A stretch of 64,000 nt of DNA from Argyresthia goedartella. Taxonomy: Eukaryota > Arthropoda > Insecta > Lepidoptera > Argyresthiidae. The stretch lies in assembly GCA_949825045.1 (NCBI GenBank), contig OX463814.1, positions 30,894,383-30,958,382 on the forward strand. The letters run 5' to 3'. This document shows positions 1 through 10,857 of the stretch, piece after piece. Position numbers and translations under genes: made by a program. Each line of letters starts with the position of its first letter. Within the stretch, counting starts at the first letter, position 1. The notes under the pieces are model-generated. The model searched no databases. It saw only the letters and a list, made by a program, of their open reading frames with translations, and was not told the DNA's origin.

Positions 1-436
1 CGCTGGGTTGTCACTGGCTGACCAGGAGTTCGATATTCCGGGACCAGTAGACATTTTATTGGGTGTCGATGCCTTGGGATACCTGTTAGTGCCAGGTGTC
101 CACGTGTTGCAGGCGACTGGTCTGGTTTCGGTCAACACCAGACTGGGCCATGCGGTAATGGGTCCGGTCATGCCGGCTGCCCCACGCCTAGCGACTCGTA
201 GTCCCTTATTCGGTTCTGTACTCTCGGAGGTGATACAAAAGTTTTGGGAGGTGGAGGAACCACCTACGGTCCGCCGGTTGGACCCGGTTGAAGAAGAGTG
301 TGAACAGTTTTATCGGAACAATACTGGTCGCCTTCGGTCAGGTCGATTTCTCACACGTCTTCCATTCCGGAGTGATCGCCCACCGCTGGGCAGTTCACAC
401 CATGCAGCCGAGACGCGGCTTCTGTCGATGGAATGA
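1..436 (+). pseudogene. BEL/Pao copy A: protease-to-RT linker fragment
   Basis: This is the truncated start of a BEL/Pao LTR retrotransposon that runs in from beyond the window. The frame encodes the C-terminal part of the aspartic protease (PGPVDILLGVDALGYL) and the linker before RT (VIQKFWEVEEPP). It is nearly identical to residues from about 13050 onward in copy C. The frame stops at 434-436, where copy C has an arginine codon (CGA to TGA). About 40 bases later the RT is missing: the sequence jumps at about 478 from the pre-RT linker straight into RNase H. The domain order and wording are those of the Peptidase_A17/BEL family. The copy is dead. Confidence 0.85.
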
Positions 437-439
437 CGC

Positions 440-898
440 ATGAAGCGTGACGGGATTTTCCGGCAGAAGTACGTCGACTTCTCGGGGGAGGTTGATGTGC
501 GGTTGGTCATGGCCAAGAGCAAGGTTGCGCCGTTGCGCACTCGCCTGACCATTCCCAAATTAGAGCTTTCGGGAGCGGCTCTCCTGACTCGTCTGCTCAA
601 CCACACGATGACGGTTCTTCGTGGGTCAATAGCGTTAGAAGATACGGTCTACGCTTGGACGGACAGCCAGATCGTGTTATGCTGGCTGAAGGCTTCAGTT
701 CACAAGCTGGAGATTTTTGTGGCGAATCGGGTTTCGCAGATTTTGAATTCGGAGGTTCCCTTAATCTGGAGACATGTTCCAGGGGAAATGAACCCAGCAG
801 ACTGTGCGTCTCGTGTGTTTCACGCTCCGGAGTTGGTTGGACATCCCTTGTGGTGGGGTCCAAAATGGTTGACTCAAGCCGAATCGGTTGGCCAATGA
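440..898 (+). pseudogene. BEL/Pao copy A: RNase H region after an RT deletion
   Basis: The frame begins with the pre-RT linker (MKRDGIFRQKYVDF) and then moves directly into RNase H (VRLVMAKSKVAPLRTRLTIPK, ending in AWTDSQIVLCWLKA). In copy C about 1.07 kb of RT lies between these two blocks, from about 13515 to 14590. The two ends share a short GTCGA-type match, so deletion through microhomology is likely. One base is missing near 889 relative to copy C (CGGTTGG against CGGATTGG). This shifts the frame, and translation would have to continue in the frame annotated next. Confidence 0.85.
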
Positions 899-2454
899 GT
901 CCACGCGTTACCTCGGCGAACGGCGCCTTGACAGTCGGTGTCTGTACGTCGCAACCAGAGCCGGAAGAGGAGTTCAGCCTGCTGGAACGGTACAGCTCGC
1001 TCGACAAGCTGGTCAATGTGACCGCTTGGATCTTCCGATTTGCGCGGAATTGTCGCAATTCTGAGGCGCAACGGGTGCGGACACAGGTCGTGACATCACG
1101 GGAACGGAACCATGCGTTGTTCGCATTGGTACGGAACGTGCAGACGGTGCACTTTAAGTCCGAATCGGACATTCTGAGACGCGGACGCGTCCAACTGAAG
1201 GGAGCTGTGGCTCGGCTCATCCCGTTTATTGACCCTCAAGGATTGTTGAGGGTAGGAGGTCGGCTGCGGAATGCCAACCTGCCTTATGCGGCTCGCCACC
1301 CGTTGTTACTCCCTAGGAAAGGGAAGTTGGTCGAACTGTTGATACAGGATCGACACATTCGGAATGGGCATATCGGATGCCACGCCTTGATGGCGTTTCT
1401 CCAGCGCGAGTTCTGGATTCTATCGGGAAGACGCTTAGTGCGCAGCGTCGTATTTCGGTGCCTGCCTTGTTATCGGGCCAAGGCGGCTACGATGCAGCCC
1501 CAGATGGGCGATTTGCCCTCGGATAGGGTTAACGAAATCCGGCCCTTTGCGGGTGTCGGAACGGATTTCGCGGGACCATTCATGGTAAAATCTTCACAGC
1601 TACGGAACGCCAGATTAGTAAAGGCATACCTGTGCGTCTTCGTGTGCTTGGCCACGAAGGCAGTCCACTTGGAGGTGGTCAGTGACCTCACTACGGAGGC
1701 ATTTATCGCATGTCTGGATCGGTTCGTCTCACGAAGGGGCCTCCCGACATTAATCCGTTCGGACAACGGCACAAATTTTGTCGGAGCCAGGCGATATCTG
1801 CAGGAGGTCACTCAATTCCTGAACGGTAACCAGGACGCCATCGGTACGGCTTGCTCCCGACGAAGGATTGAATGGGTTTTCAGTCCGCCGGGATGTCCTC
1901 ATTGGGGAGGAATTTTTGAGGCTGCGGTTAAATCAGCTAAGTCGCACCTGACGAGGATCATCGGTGAGACCTCTCTACGCTTTGAAGAGCTTGCGACGCT
2001 GTTCTGTAAAATTGAGATGACGCTGAACTCGCGTCCGTTGCGCCCGCTCAGTTCGGATCCAAATGATTTGGAAGCGTTGACGCCGGGTCACTTCCTGATA
2101 GGTCAGCCCCTTAACGCCCTGCCAGAATACCCATTCGGTGATGTTAAGTTAAGTCGGTTAAATAGGTGGCAGATGTTGCAGCAGATGGCTCAAGATTTTT
2201 GGAAACGGTGGTCCCTTGAGTACTTGCACATCTTGCAGCAGCGCCTTAAGTGGACTGACCGGACGAGCACCCCTCAAGTCGGTGATTTGGTGCTGATTAA
2301 GGATGCGAACCTGCCATCATTGAGATGGAGACGAGGACAGATCGTCAAATTGTACACGGGTCGGGATGGCACGCCTCGATCAGCAGAAGTCAAGGTGGGG
2401 GACTCGGTCCTCAAGAGAGCGGTCGCAACACTTTCTCGCCTTCCTATTGATTAG
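890..2454 (+). pseudogene. BEL/Pao copy A: integrase and C-terminal domain
   Basis: This is the integrase module of the same element, open to the stop at 2452-2454. It has an integrase zinc-binding segment (RHIRNGHIGCH, then RCLPCYRAK). The DDE core follows, with D in VGTDFAGPF, D in IRSDNGTNF and E in PHWGGIFEAAVKSAK. The BEL-type C-terminal domain comes last (QVGDLVLIKDANLPSLRWRRG). The frame is open upstream to 655, but residues before about 890 are out of frame with RNase H and are not real coding. The integrase looks complete by motif, but the element lacks RT and cannot be autonomous. Confidence 0.85.
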
Positions 2455-3061
2455 GGACAGGTTCGGGCCTGTCCGGGCGGGTGACTGTTTAATATTTATG
2501 CTTCGGAACGCACCTCTTTTTGTTGCGCGACTTGGACCGCGAGTGATCCGAAACGGAACTAGCAGCTGTCACTTGTATAGAAACGAGATGACGAGTTAAA
2601 GGTTACTTTTTGGGACTGGGAAAAAATGTCGGCACATGGCGTTCGGGCCTTGGCTGTATCTTAATTGTAATAATTGTCTAACACAGGTGTCAGGCCTGGT
2701 CGGAGTGTTAATTATAATAAGCACGGAACAATCGTCGGGAATAAGTAGATTCACGTCATCGGAGTGAGTGCTTCGTGTTGGGGAAGGTTAATAAGATTCG
2801 GTCCCCAATTCGTCGCATTCGGACAGCGACCCTTTGTGTCGGCAAGCAACACGACGGCTACAGCATCGGGCTACGACGAGAGTAAGATTCGACTCCTCTC
2901 CCCTCACCCCCCGTGTGCTCCTTATCCCGTGTTTTTGCCTCGAATTGAGCTTCCCAATTTCGGTCCACGGCGTCAAAGGTCAGTACCACTTGTGATACTC
3001 CTGGTGAAAACCAACCCTACCAGATTCCACGCCCGTTCGGTTGAGGCGTGGAATTTAATCA
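2455..3061 (+). mobile_element. BEL/Pao copy A 3' untranslated region
   Basis: No coding is seen here. The stretch is homologous to the inverse of 4205-3655 (copy B), and its last 170 bases recur at 5684-5863, directly before the LTR of copy C. The final segment (3029-3061) contains a perfect 10-bp hairpin, ATTCCACGCC paired with GGCGTGGAAT, just before the LTR boundary in all three copies. About 30 extra bases near 2855-2885 are absent from copy B. Confidence 0.75.
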
Positions 3062-3069
3062 GGCATATT

Positions 3070-3629
3070 AAATATTTTTTATGGTCGCCCTGTGGACAAA
3101 CACCTTATAACTATACACTCTAAATCAATTAGAGAATGCCACCATAAGGCACAATAAAAAATAACACACAAAAATTTATTATAAGAAAAAAGGCTATTTT
3201 TAATATAATGAAGGTAGCTGTGAACCTTCTAGAAGTGGCCCCTCCGATATGACCCACACTTCCACTGAGGTCAGCAAAATCAGCTTAATACCCCTTAAAC
3301 AGCCCGACCCTGCTCTGCAATCCGAAATAACACTGCAATGCTATGGAACCCGACTGCAATACTATAAGTCCGACCGAATGACTGTTTCTTATGCACACCG
3401 AGTAGTTTCCGACTACAAATTTATAATAAATGTTAACTAAATCGTCAATTATACGTTCACTAACCGAAAATGAACCTAAATTGTGGTATACCGACCACAC
3501 GACTCACTCACAAAATGGTTGCCGACCAATCTGAGGTATCCACCCTCTCCCAGCTACAATGTGGCAAAAAAACAACCCTACAACCGTCCGTGAATCGATT
3601 TTCCACTAGGAAACCACGCTCTGCTACCA
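3070..3629 (-). mobile_element. BEL/Pao LTR, inverted (copy B)
   Basis: This is a single LTR of about 560 bp in minus orientation. It matches the LTR of copy C, which is split between about 5864-6125 and 10413-10706, and it shows the uninterrupted (empty) target of the LINE insertion near 3376. It sits exactly between the 3' ends of copies A and B, so it is the loop of a large inverted repeat. LTR ends are inferred from where homology to the internal region changes. Confidence 0.7.
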
Positions 3630-5684
3630 AAATGATTAAATTCCATGCCTCAACCTAACGGGCGTGGAATCTGGTAGGGTTGGTTTTCACCAGGAGTATC
3701 ACAAGTGGTACTGACCTTTGACGCCGTGGACCGAAATTCGAAAGCTCAATCCGAGGCAGAAACACGGGATAAGGAGCACACGGGGGTGAGGGGAGAGGAG
3801 TCGAATCGCCGTCGTGTTGCTTGCCGACACAAAGGGTCGCTGTCCGAATGCGACGAATTGGGGACCGAATCACATTAACCTTCCACATCACGAAGCACTC
3901 ACTCCGATGACGTGAATCTACTTATTCCCGACGATTGTTCCGTGCTTATTATAATTAACACTCCGACCAGGCCCGACACCTGTGTTAGACAATTTTACAA
4001 ATAAAATACAGCCAAGGCCCGACTGCCATGTGCCGACATTTTTTCCATGTCAAAAAAAATAACCTCTAACTCGTCATCTCGTTTCTATACAAGTGACAGC
4101 TGCTAGTTTCGTTTCCGATCACTCGCGGTCCGAGTCGCGCAACAAAAAGAGGTGTGTTCCGAAGCATAAATATTAAACAGTCACCCGCCCGGACAGGCCC
4201 GAACCTGTCCCTAATCAATAGGAAAGCGAGAAAGTGTTGCGACCGCTCTCTTGAGGACCGAGTCCCCCACCTTGACTTCTGCTGATCGAGGCGCGCCATC
4301 CCGACCCGTGTACAATTTGACGATCCGTCCTCGTCTCCATCTCAATGATGGCAGGTTCGCATCCTTAATCAGCACCAAATCACCGACTTGAGGGGGGCTC
4401 GTCCGGTCAGTCCACTTAAGGCGCTGCTTCAAGATGTGCAAGTACTCAAGGGACCACCGTTTCCAAAAATCTTGAGCCATTTGCTGCAACATCTGCCACC
4501 TAGTTAACCGACTTAACTTAACATCACCGAATGGGTATTCTGGCAGGGCGTTAAGGGGCTGACCTATCAGGAAGTGACCCGGCGTCAACGCTTCCAAATC
4601 ATTTGGATCCGAACTGAGCGGGCACAACGGACGCGAGTTCAGTGTCATCTCAATTTTACAGAACAGCGTCGCAAGCTCTTCAAAGCGTAGAGAGGTCTCA
4701 CCGATGATCCTCGTCAGGTGCGACTTAGCCGATTTAACCGCAGCCTCAAAAATTCCTCCTCAATGAGGACATCCCGGCGGACTGAAAACCCATTCAATCC
4801 CTCGTCGGGAGCAAGCCGTACCGATGGCGTCCTGGTTACCGTTCAGGAATTGAGTGACCTCCTGCAGATATCGCCTGGCTCCGACAAAATTTGTGCCGTT
4901 GTCCGAACGGATTAATGTCGGGAGGCCCCTTCGTGAGACGACCCGATCCAGACATGCGATAAATGCCTCCGTAGTGAGGTCACTGATCACCTCCAAGTGG
5001 ACTGCCTTCGTGGCCAAGCAGACGAAGACGCACAGGTATGCCTTCACTAATCTGGCGTTCTGTAGCTGTGAAGACTTGACCATGAATGGTCCCGCGAAAT
5101 CCGTTCCGACACCCGCAAAGGGCCGGATTTCGTTAACCCTATCCGAGGGCAAATCGCCCATCTGGGGCTGCATCGTAGCCGCCTTGGCCCGATAACAAGG
5201 CAGGCACCGAAATACGACGCTACGCACTAAGCGTCCTTCCGATAGAATCCAGAACTCGCGCTGGAGAAACGCCATCAAGGCGTGGCATCCGATATGCCCA
5301 TTCCGAATGTGTCGATCCTGTATCAACAGTTCGACCAACTTCCCTTTCCTAGGGAGTAACAACGGGTGGCGAGCCGCATAAGGCAGGTTGGCATTCCGCA
5401 GCCGACCTCCTACCCTCAGCAATCCTTGAGGGTCAATAAACGGGTTGAGCCGAGCCACAGCTCCCTTCAGTTGGACGTGTCCGCGTCTCAGAATGTCCAA
5501 TTCGGACTTAAAAGCACCGTCTGCACGTTCCGTACCAATGCGAACAACGCATGGTTCCGTTCCCGTGGTGTCAGGACCTGTGTCCGCACCCGTTGCGCCT
5601 CAGAATTGCGACAACTCCGCGCAAATCGGAAGATCCAGGCGGTCACATTGACCAGCTTGTCGAGCGAGCTGTGCCGTTCCAGCA
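3630..5684 (-). pseudogene. BEL/Pao copy B: inverted integrase fragment with 3' UTR
   Basis: This inverted copy covers the end of RNase H, the integrase (about 5500-4745), the C-terminal domain (4648-4211) and the 3' UTR (4205-3655). The conserved PPGCPHWGG block is broken near 4757, where the Trp codon after PPGCPH has become TGA. Integrase D residues remain visible (VGTDFAGPF, IRSDNGTNF). At 5684 the copy stops abruptly at a join with a plus-strand 3' UTR. It mirrors 900-3061, giving inverted arms of about 2 kb. Confidence 0.85.
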
Positions 5685-6125
5685 GATTCGACTCCTCTCC
5701 CCTCACCCCCCGTGTGCTCCTTATCCCGTGTTCCTGCCTCGAATTGAGCTTTCGAATTCCGGTCCACGGCGTCAAAGGTCAGTACCACTTGTGATACTCC
5801 TGGTGAAAACCAACCCTACCAGATTCCACGCCCGTTCGGTTGAGGCGTGGAATTTAATCATTTTGGTAGCAGGCGCGGTTTCCTGGTGGGAAATCGATTC
5901 ACGGACGGTTGTAGGGTTGTTTTTTTGCCACATTGTAGCTGGGAGAGGGTGGCAAACTCAGATTGGTCGGCAACCATTTTGTGAGTGAGTCGTGTGGTCG
6001 GTATACCACAATTTAGGTTCATTTTCGGTTAGTGAACGTATAATTGACGATTTAGTTAACAATTATTATAAATTTGTAGTCGGAAACTACTCGGTGTGCA
6101 TAAGAAACAGTCATTCGGTCGGACT
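5685..6125 (+). mobile_element. BEL/Pao 3' UTR end and first half of LTR (copy C junction)
   Basis: 5685-5863 matches the end of the internal region of copy A (from GATTCGACTCCTCTCCCC to the 10-bp hairpin). The LTR begins at about 5864 (TGGTAGCAGG). The LTR therefore has a 3' UTR on its left and a gag start on its right, the arrangement expected when two tandem elements share one LTR. The LTR is interrupted at 6125 by a LINE and resumes at about 10413. Confidence 0.7.
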
Positions 6126-6208
6126 GTTAGTGAGTTAGTGAAAGTGAGTTAGCAGAACTCAGAGCCGCGACGTCTGAGTTAGTACAGCTTCAACTCCAGA
6201 ATGCGGAA

Positions 6209-7221
6209 TTGGTGGGCGTTCTAATTGAGAATGAGGAGAATGAGACCAGCAAGGAGGACGAGCCCACATCACTAACTTTGGTCTTGACCCCCCTCAACGA
6301 GAGTCAGCGTCCACCGCTGCCACAACCAAAAAACAGCGACGCCGTCGTCGACGAGGAGATACCTCGCAGCTCAACAGCGCGAGCACCGCGCCGCTCGCTG
6401 TCCCTGCTGAGGCGTGTGTCATGCCGCAAGCTGCCCCGAGGGTCGCGCCGTTCGCCGTTGCGCACGTTGCGACGCTCGCTGCCGCGAATGCCGCGCCAAC
6501 CGCCGCCACGTGCATCAAACCGCACTCCAACACGTGTGTCCCGCCACTCACCTCCACTCGTGTACCGCCAGCTACCAAAATATGTGCTCAGAGAAAAACT
6601 CTGTTGTTCTCCGACAAAGTAGGTGCAGGATTTGGGACTCTATTACATAACCGGCTTAACGAAAGAGTAACGAACATTTGCTGTCCAAATAGTTCATTTG
6701 TAGATCTAGTGAAGATGATTAGTCGCGGTATCTATGATGAGTACAGCGCTATTGTAATTATGGTAGGAAATCATTCAAACATTAGTCGGAATGATTTGAA
6801 TAAAAGTGTTGAAACACTTCTAGACTTACATAGTAGGATGAAATGCAAATTTATACTATGCAATTTTCCATATGCCTGTAATTTGACAGAACTACAGAAC
6901 AAATCTGTGCATAGAATTAATATTCATTTATTTAATTTAACATGTCATCACAGCGATGCTATTTTATATTTCGACATGAATAATTTTATTCATAACTTTA
7001 CTCTGACACGGGATACATTGTACCTGTCTAATAAATATAGAAAATTAGTAGCTACATTATTAGCTTATAATATATGCGACGCAGCTATAGTTGGTTTAAC
7101 TAAGTTCAACTTGACATCAGCTTATTTTAAGAGTAATATGACATGCACCCCTATTGGGAATTCACCTGTTAATTATACTTTGCATGCAACATTGGAATCT
7201 GTTCCAAGTAATTTAAATTAG
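6209..7221 (+). CDS. LINE copy 1 ORF1, esterase-like (probably frameshifted)
   Basis: Two overlapping frames cover this interval: 6209-6622 (acidic start, then Arg/Pro-rich) and 6421-7221 (Ala/Pro-rich, then a folded-looking domain). The second domain resembles the SGNH/GDSL esterase-like ORF1 of CR1-group LINEs. It has a block-I-like TLLFSDKVGAGFGTLL, a block-III-like AIVIMVGNHSNISRND, and an end block TRDTLYLSNKYRKLVATLL where the family has an H-x-L-x-x-x-G-K segment. The usual GDS serine motif is not intact. The N-terminal acidic part probably belongs to the same protein with one frame change around 6400-6600. The fold assignment is inference from short blocks. Confidence 0.55.
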
Positions 7222-7268
7222 TTCATAAGACAATAGAGGAAATCTCTAGCATACAAGAGCCACTAAAT

Positions 7269-9450
7269 ATGTCAAAACGTAAGCCCCAGTTAAATATTGC
7301 CCATCAAAACATCCAGGGGCTACCTGGCAAAGAACTTGTATTAGAATTATTTCTAAAAAATTCTGACATTGATAATATTTGTGTTACTGAACACTGGTTG
7401 AAGGAAAATATGATGTCTTTCAACATAAATAATTACAAAATTGTCAGTTGTTACAATAGAAAGACTGCTGATAGAGGTGGTTCTTTAATCTTAGTGAAAA
7501 ATAATATTAAGGTGAAACAACGGAAAGATATTCTTGCACTTACTGTTGAAAGACAAATAGAGGTATCCTGTGTTGAGTTAGATAGCCATATTATTGATTG
7601 TGTCTACAGGCCACCGAGGGATGAAAAAGGCCATGGCAATTTCGAAATATTTGAGAAAATTATGGAGGAAGCCCTCATTAAACTTTGTAATAACAGAAAA
7701 AAGTTAATTATTTGTGGCGATCTTAATGTAGATCTGCTTGTAGATACAACACTGAAGCAACGATTAATAACTCTGTTCAAATCATTTAATTTATGTCATG
7801 TATTTCTAGAGCCGACTAGAATTACACTTACCAGCCAAACTTGCTTAGATAACGTTTTTTGTGACTGTGCATTCACAAGTAAAAGTGTAATTAACTGTTT
7901 ACCCTCCGATCACAGTGGTCAAACAGTTTCATTCCCAATTACTATTAAGGATAAGACTGGTCCATCATTTTATAGGCCTATTACATCCCATAGACTAGAG
8001 ACATATACGAAAAACTTAGATATAAACTTGCCAGTACCGGATTTTAATGAACAGAACCCAAACAAAATCTACTCAGACTTCTTCAACATTATTCAGACAG
8101 AATTCAATAAAGTTTTCAAGTTAAAGAAAGTCAGTGACTACAACGGTAAATCTAAATTTAATGACTGGGCAACGTTTGGAATTCGTAAAAGTAGAGTTAT
8201 CTTGTATGACCTTTATGATCAAAAAACCTATAACTTTGATCGAAAATTTCATGACCATGTTAAAAAATATTCCAAAACTTTCAAGTTGGTTTGTAGAACT
8301 GCAAAAACTTTACACATTAATAGAAAAATTCAAAATTCAAATAATAGAATGAAAACAGTTTGGCAAATAATAAACCGCGAAACTGGCAAAGTTATACCAA
8401 GGGACAGTGATTTCTGCCTAAAGATAGGTGATGATGTTGTTAAATCCAACGCTGATGTTGCTCGAGCTTTTGAAACATTCTTCACCAATGTACCCGTACT
8501 CACAACGGACCGTCTAAATTCATCTCCATTTGAAGCAGAGACTTTATTAAAAAATAACACTAGCGTCAGTAATGTATATTTAAAATTTCATCATGTATAT
8601 CCCCAGGACATTGTCAAAACGTTTAAATTACTTAACTTAAAAAATACGGAAAACCTGTGGGGTATATCAGTCAAAGTCATTGGTTCAGTAATTCTAGTTA
8701 TAGCTCCACACTTAGCTTATATATTCAATAAATGTGTTGACGATGGGGCTTTTCCAGACCTCATGAAACACAGTAAACTTATACCGCTGTTCAAATCGGG
8801 AGATAAGGGCGATCCTTCAAATTTCAGACCAATATCTGTTCTTCCAACACTAAGTAAAATATTTGAAAAGATTATACTCAATCAAATGCTCTCACACTTC
8901 GACCGTACAAAACAACTCCACGCTAAACAATTTGGTTTCACTAGGGGTAAATCGACTACGGATGCAGGTATAACCCTTGTATCTCATATTTGTTCTGCAT
9001 GGAAGGCCGCACAGGATGCTATCGGAGTTTTTTGCGACCTGTCGAAGGCGTTTGATTGTGTTGATCATAATACGCTATTAATTAAATTAAATCATTACGG
9101 AGTTAGAAATAAAGCGTTGGATCTACTAAGATCATACCTAAGCAATAGAATTCAAAAGGCAGAAGTTAACGGCGTAAAATCTGATGGATCGGGTGTTAAA
9201 ATTGGCGTTCCACAAGGTTCTATATTAGGCCCTTTCTTATTCCTGGTATATATTAATGATCTGCCTTTCATGGTGGAGAAATTAACTGACATAGTGTTGT
9301 TTGCTGATGATACTTCAATGGTCTTCAAAATTGAAAGACGAAAAGGAGATTTTGATGATGTTAATGGTGTATTGTCTTTAACCTTTGGTTGGTTCACAGT
9401 TACACACAATTGGTTCACAGTTAATAATTTATTGTTAAACGCTCTGGTAA
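7269..9450 (+). pseudogene. LINE copy 1 ORF2: endonuclease and reverse transcriptase
   Basis: The N-terminal endonuclease shows all the AP-type blocks: NIAHQNIQGLPG, the glutamate in VTEHWLK, VYRPPRD, CGDLNVDLL and PSDHSGQTV. The RT follows, with LIPLFKSGDKGDPSNFRPIS, FGFTRGKSTTDA, FCDLSKAFDCVDHNTLL, GVPQGSILGPFLFLVYINDLP and the catalytic LFADDTSMVF. The frame is lost just after the FADD region. A duplicated TTGGTTCACAGTTA block at 9386-9425 and two extra bases (GCTCTGG against GCTGG in copy 2) shift the reading frame, and the ORF then runs out at 9512. The rest continues in the next frame. Confidence 0.9.
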
Positions 9451-10156
9451 AACCAAGTGTATCAAATTCTCACTTCCAAATGTCAGGCAAGTTGAGACCA
9501 GTTTGGTGTTAGACAACAGCACGTTAGAATTGGTAAATGATACGAAGTTTCTTGGAATAACCATTGATAGCAAATTGCAGTGGGGACCCCACATAGATAA
9601 ATTGGCTGGTAAATTAAGTTCTGCGGCTTACGCTGTTAGGAACATCAGACAAAGCACGGATGTGGCTACATCTAGGCTAGTATATTTTAGTTACTTTCAT
9701 AGTGTGATGTCCTATGGTATCTTGTTGTGGGGGAAAGCAGCGGATATTCAAACTATTTTTATGTTACAGAAAAGAGCTATTCGAGCAATTTATAATTTAA
9801 AACGAACAGACTCCTTAAGAGAGCTTTTTAAAGAAATTGACATACTAACAGTAGCTAGTCAATTTATTTTCGAAAATATAATGTATGTACGCAAGAACCT
9901 TACAACATTTTCCAAACTTAGCGACAGCTGTAATGTTAACCTAAGAAATAATCACAGACTATGTGCGCCCCGTTTTAGACTCGCGAAGGTTAGCAATTCT
10001 TTCAAGGGTCAGTGCATTCTCTACTACAATAAGATACCTCTGGAGATTTTGAAATTGCCATTTGAGCAATTTAAAAAGCATGTTAAAGCGACTTTGTCGA
10101 AAAAGGGATATTACAATGTTCAAGATTACTTAAATGACAGGACTGTATGGGGTTAA
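9451..10156 (+). pseudogene. LINE copy 1 ORF2: C-terminal part after the frameshift
   Basis: This continues ORF2 after the frame change: LVNDTKFLGITIDSKLQWGPHI is the usual thumb block after the RT catalytic core, followed by a YGILLWGKA block and the conserved C-terminal tail. The open frame is listed from 9503, but homology to copies 2 and 3 starts at the frameshift near 9450. Repairing a single small insertion would rejoin it, so this copy decayed recently. Confidence 0.85.
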
Positions 10157-10412
10157 TCTGGCTCAACACAGACCTTGCTGTTAATAATTTTGTAATTATT
10201 TATTCCTGCTTATTAATCATAACAATTAAATTTTTCATATTTGTATTAGTTAAGCACAACCTATTTTTAAAAGAGATCTAAAAATAAATCTGTGGGAGTT
10301 TCTACGCTCTTCTTCTCCCACAGTGGTCCAATGTAGAGAAGAGGCAAAAAATGACGTTTGCTAAGTATATGTAAATATCTACAGTAAAAAAAAAAAAAAA
10401 CAAAAAAAAAAA
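10157..10412 (+). mobile_element. LINE copy 1 3' UTR and A-rich tail
   Basis: This noncoding tail is shared with copy 3 (52330-52600), including a conserved block around 10285-10335 that reads CTTCTTCTCCCACAGTGGTCC. It ends in an A-rich run interrupted by a single C. Confidence 0.8.
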
Positions 10413-10706
10413 CTATAGTACTGCAGTCGGGTTCCATAGCATTGCAGTGTTATTTCGGATTGCAGAGCAGGGTCGGGCTAATTAAGGGGTATTAAGCTGA
10501 TTTTGCTGACCTCAGTGGAAGTGTGGGTCATATCGGAGGGGCCACTTCTAGAAGGTTCACAGCTACCTTCATTATATTAAAAATAGCCTTTTTTCTTATA
10601 ATAAATTTTTGTGTGTTATTTTTTATTTTGCCTTATGGTGGCATTCTCTAATTGATTTAGAGTGTATAGTTATAAGGTGTATGTCCACAGGGCGACCATA
10701 TTAAAT
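10413..10706 (+). mobile_element. BEL/Pao LTR, second half (copy C)
   Basis: This is homologous to the inverse of 3374-3070 and completes the LTR interrupted at 6125. It ends in an AT-rich stretch near 10706. The leader of copy C (10707-10857) follows. I could not identify its primer-binding site with confidence. Confidence 0.7.
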
Positions 10707-10857
10707 ATTTTTTAGGATTTAATTCTTTTAGTGGTTGCCTTAGTTTTGACAACTTAATTTTAATTTCTGTGCCCAGCGCTGACGGGCAAGTGCTGGTCTC
10801 TTACTATACTCAGTTCGGTAGTGAAGTATAAGACCAGAATCTTTTAAATCGGTAAAC

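Larger units (their letters stand above)
6126..10412 (+). mobile_element. CR1/Jockey-superfamily LINE, copy 1, nearly full length
   Basis: This non-LTR retrotransposon of about 4.3 kb has a 5' UTR, ORF1, ORF2 (endonuclease plus RT), a 3' UTR and an A-rich tail at 10387-10412. It lies inside a BEL LTR. The uninterrupted LTR at 3376 reads across the join, so both ends are well fixed. The target duplication is short or absent (perhaps ACT). Two truncated relatives are present at 15100-17014 and 51315-52600. Sequence alone favours the CR1 side of the superfamily because ORF1 looks esterase-like. The exact clade is not decided. Confidence 0.88.

Noticed and set aside
1470..1811. Minus-strand 113-codon frame, repeated at 4854-5195 on the plus strand
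   Set aside because: Both are antisense shadows of the BEL integrase; the duplication only reflects the inverted copy.
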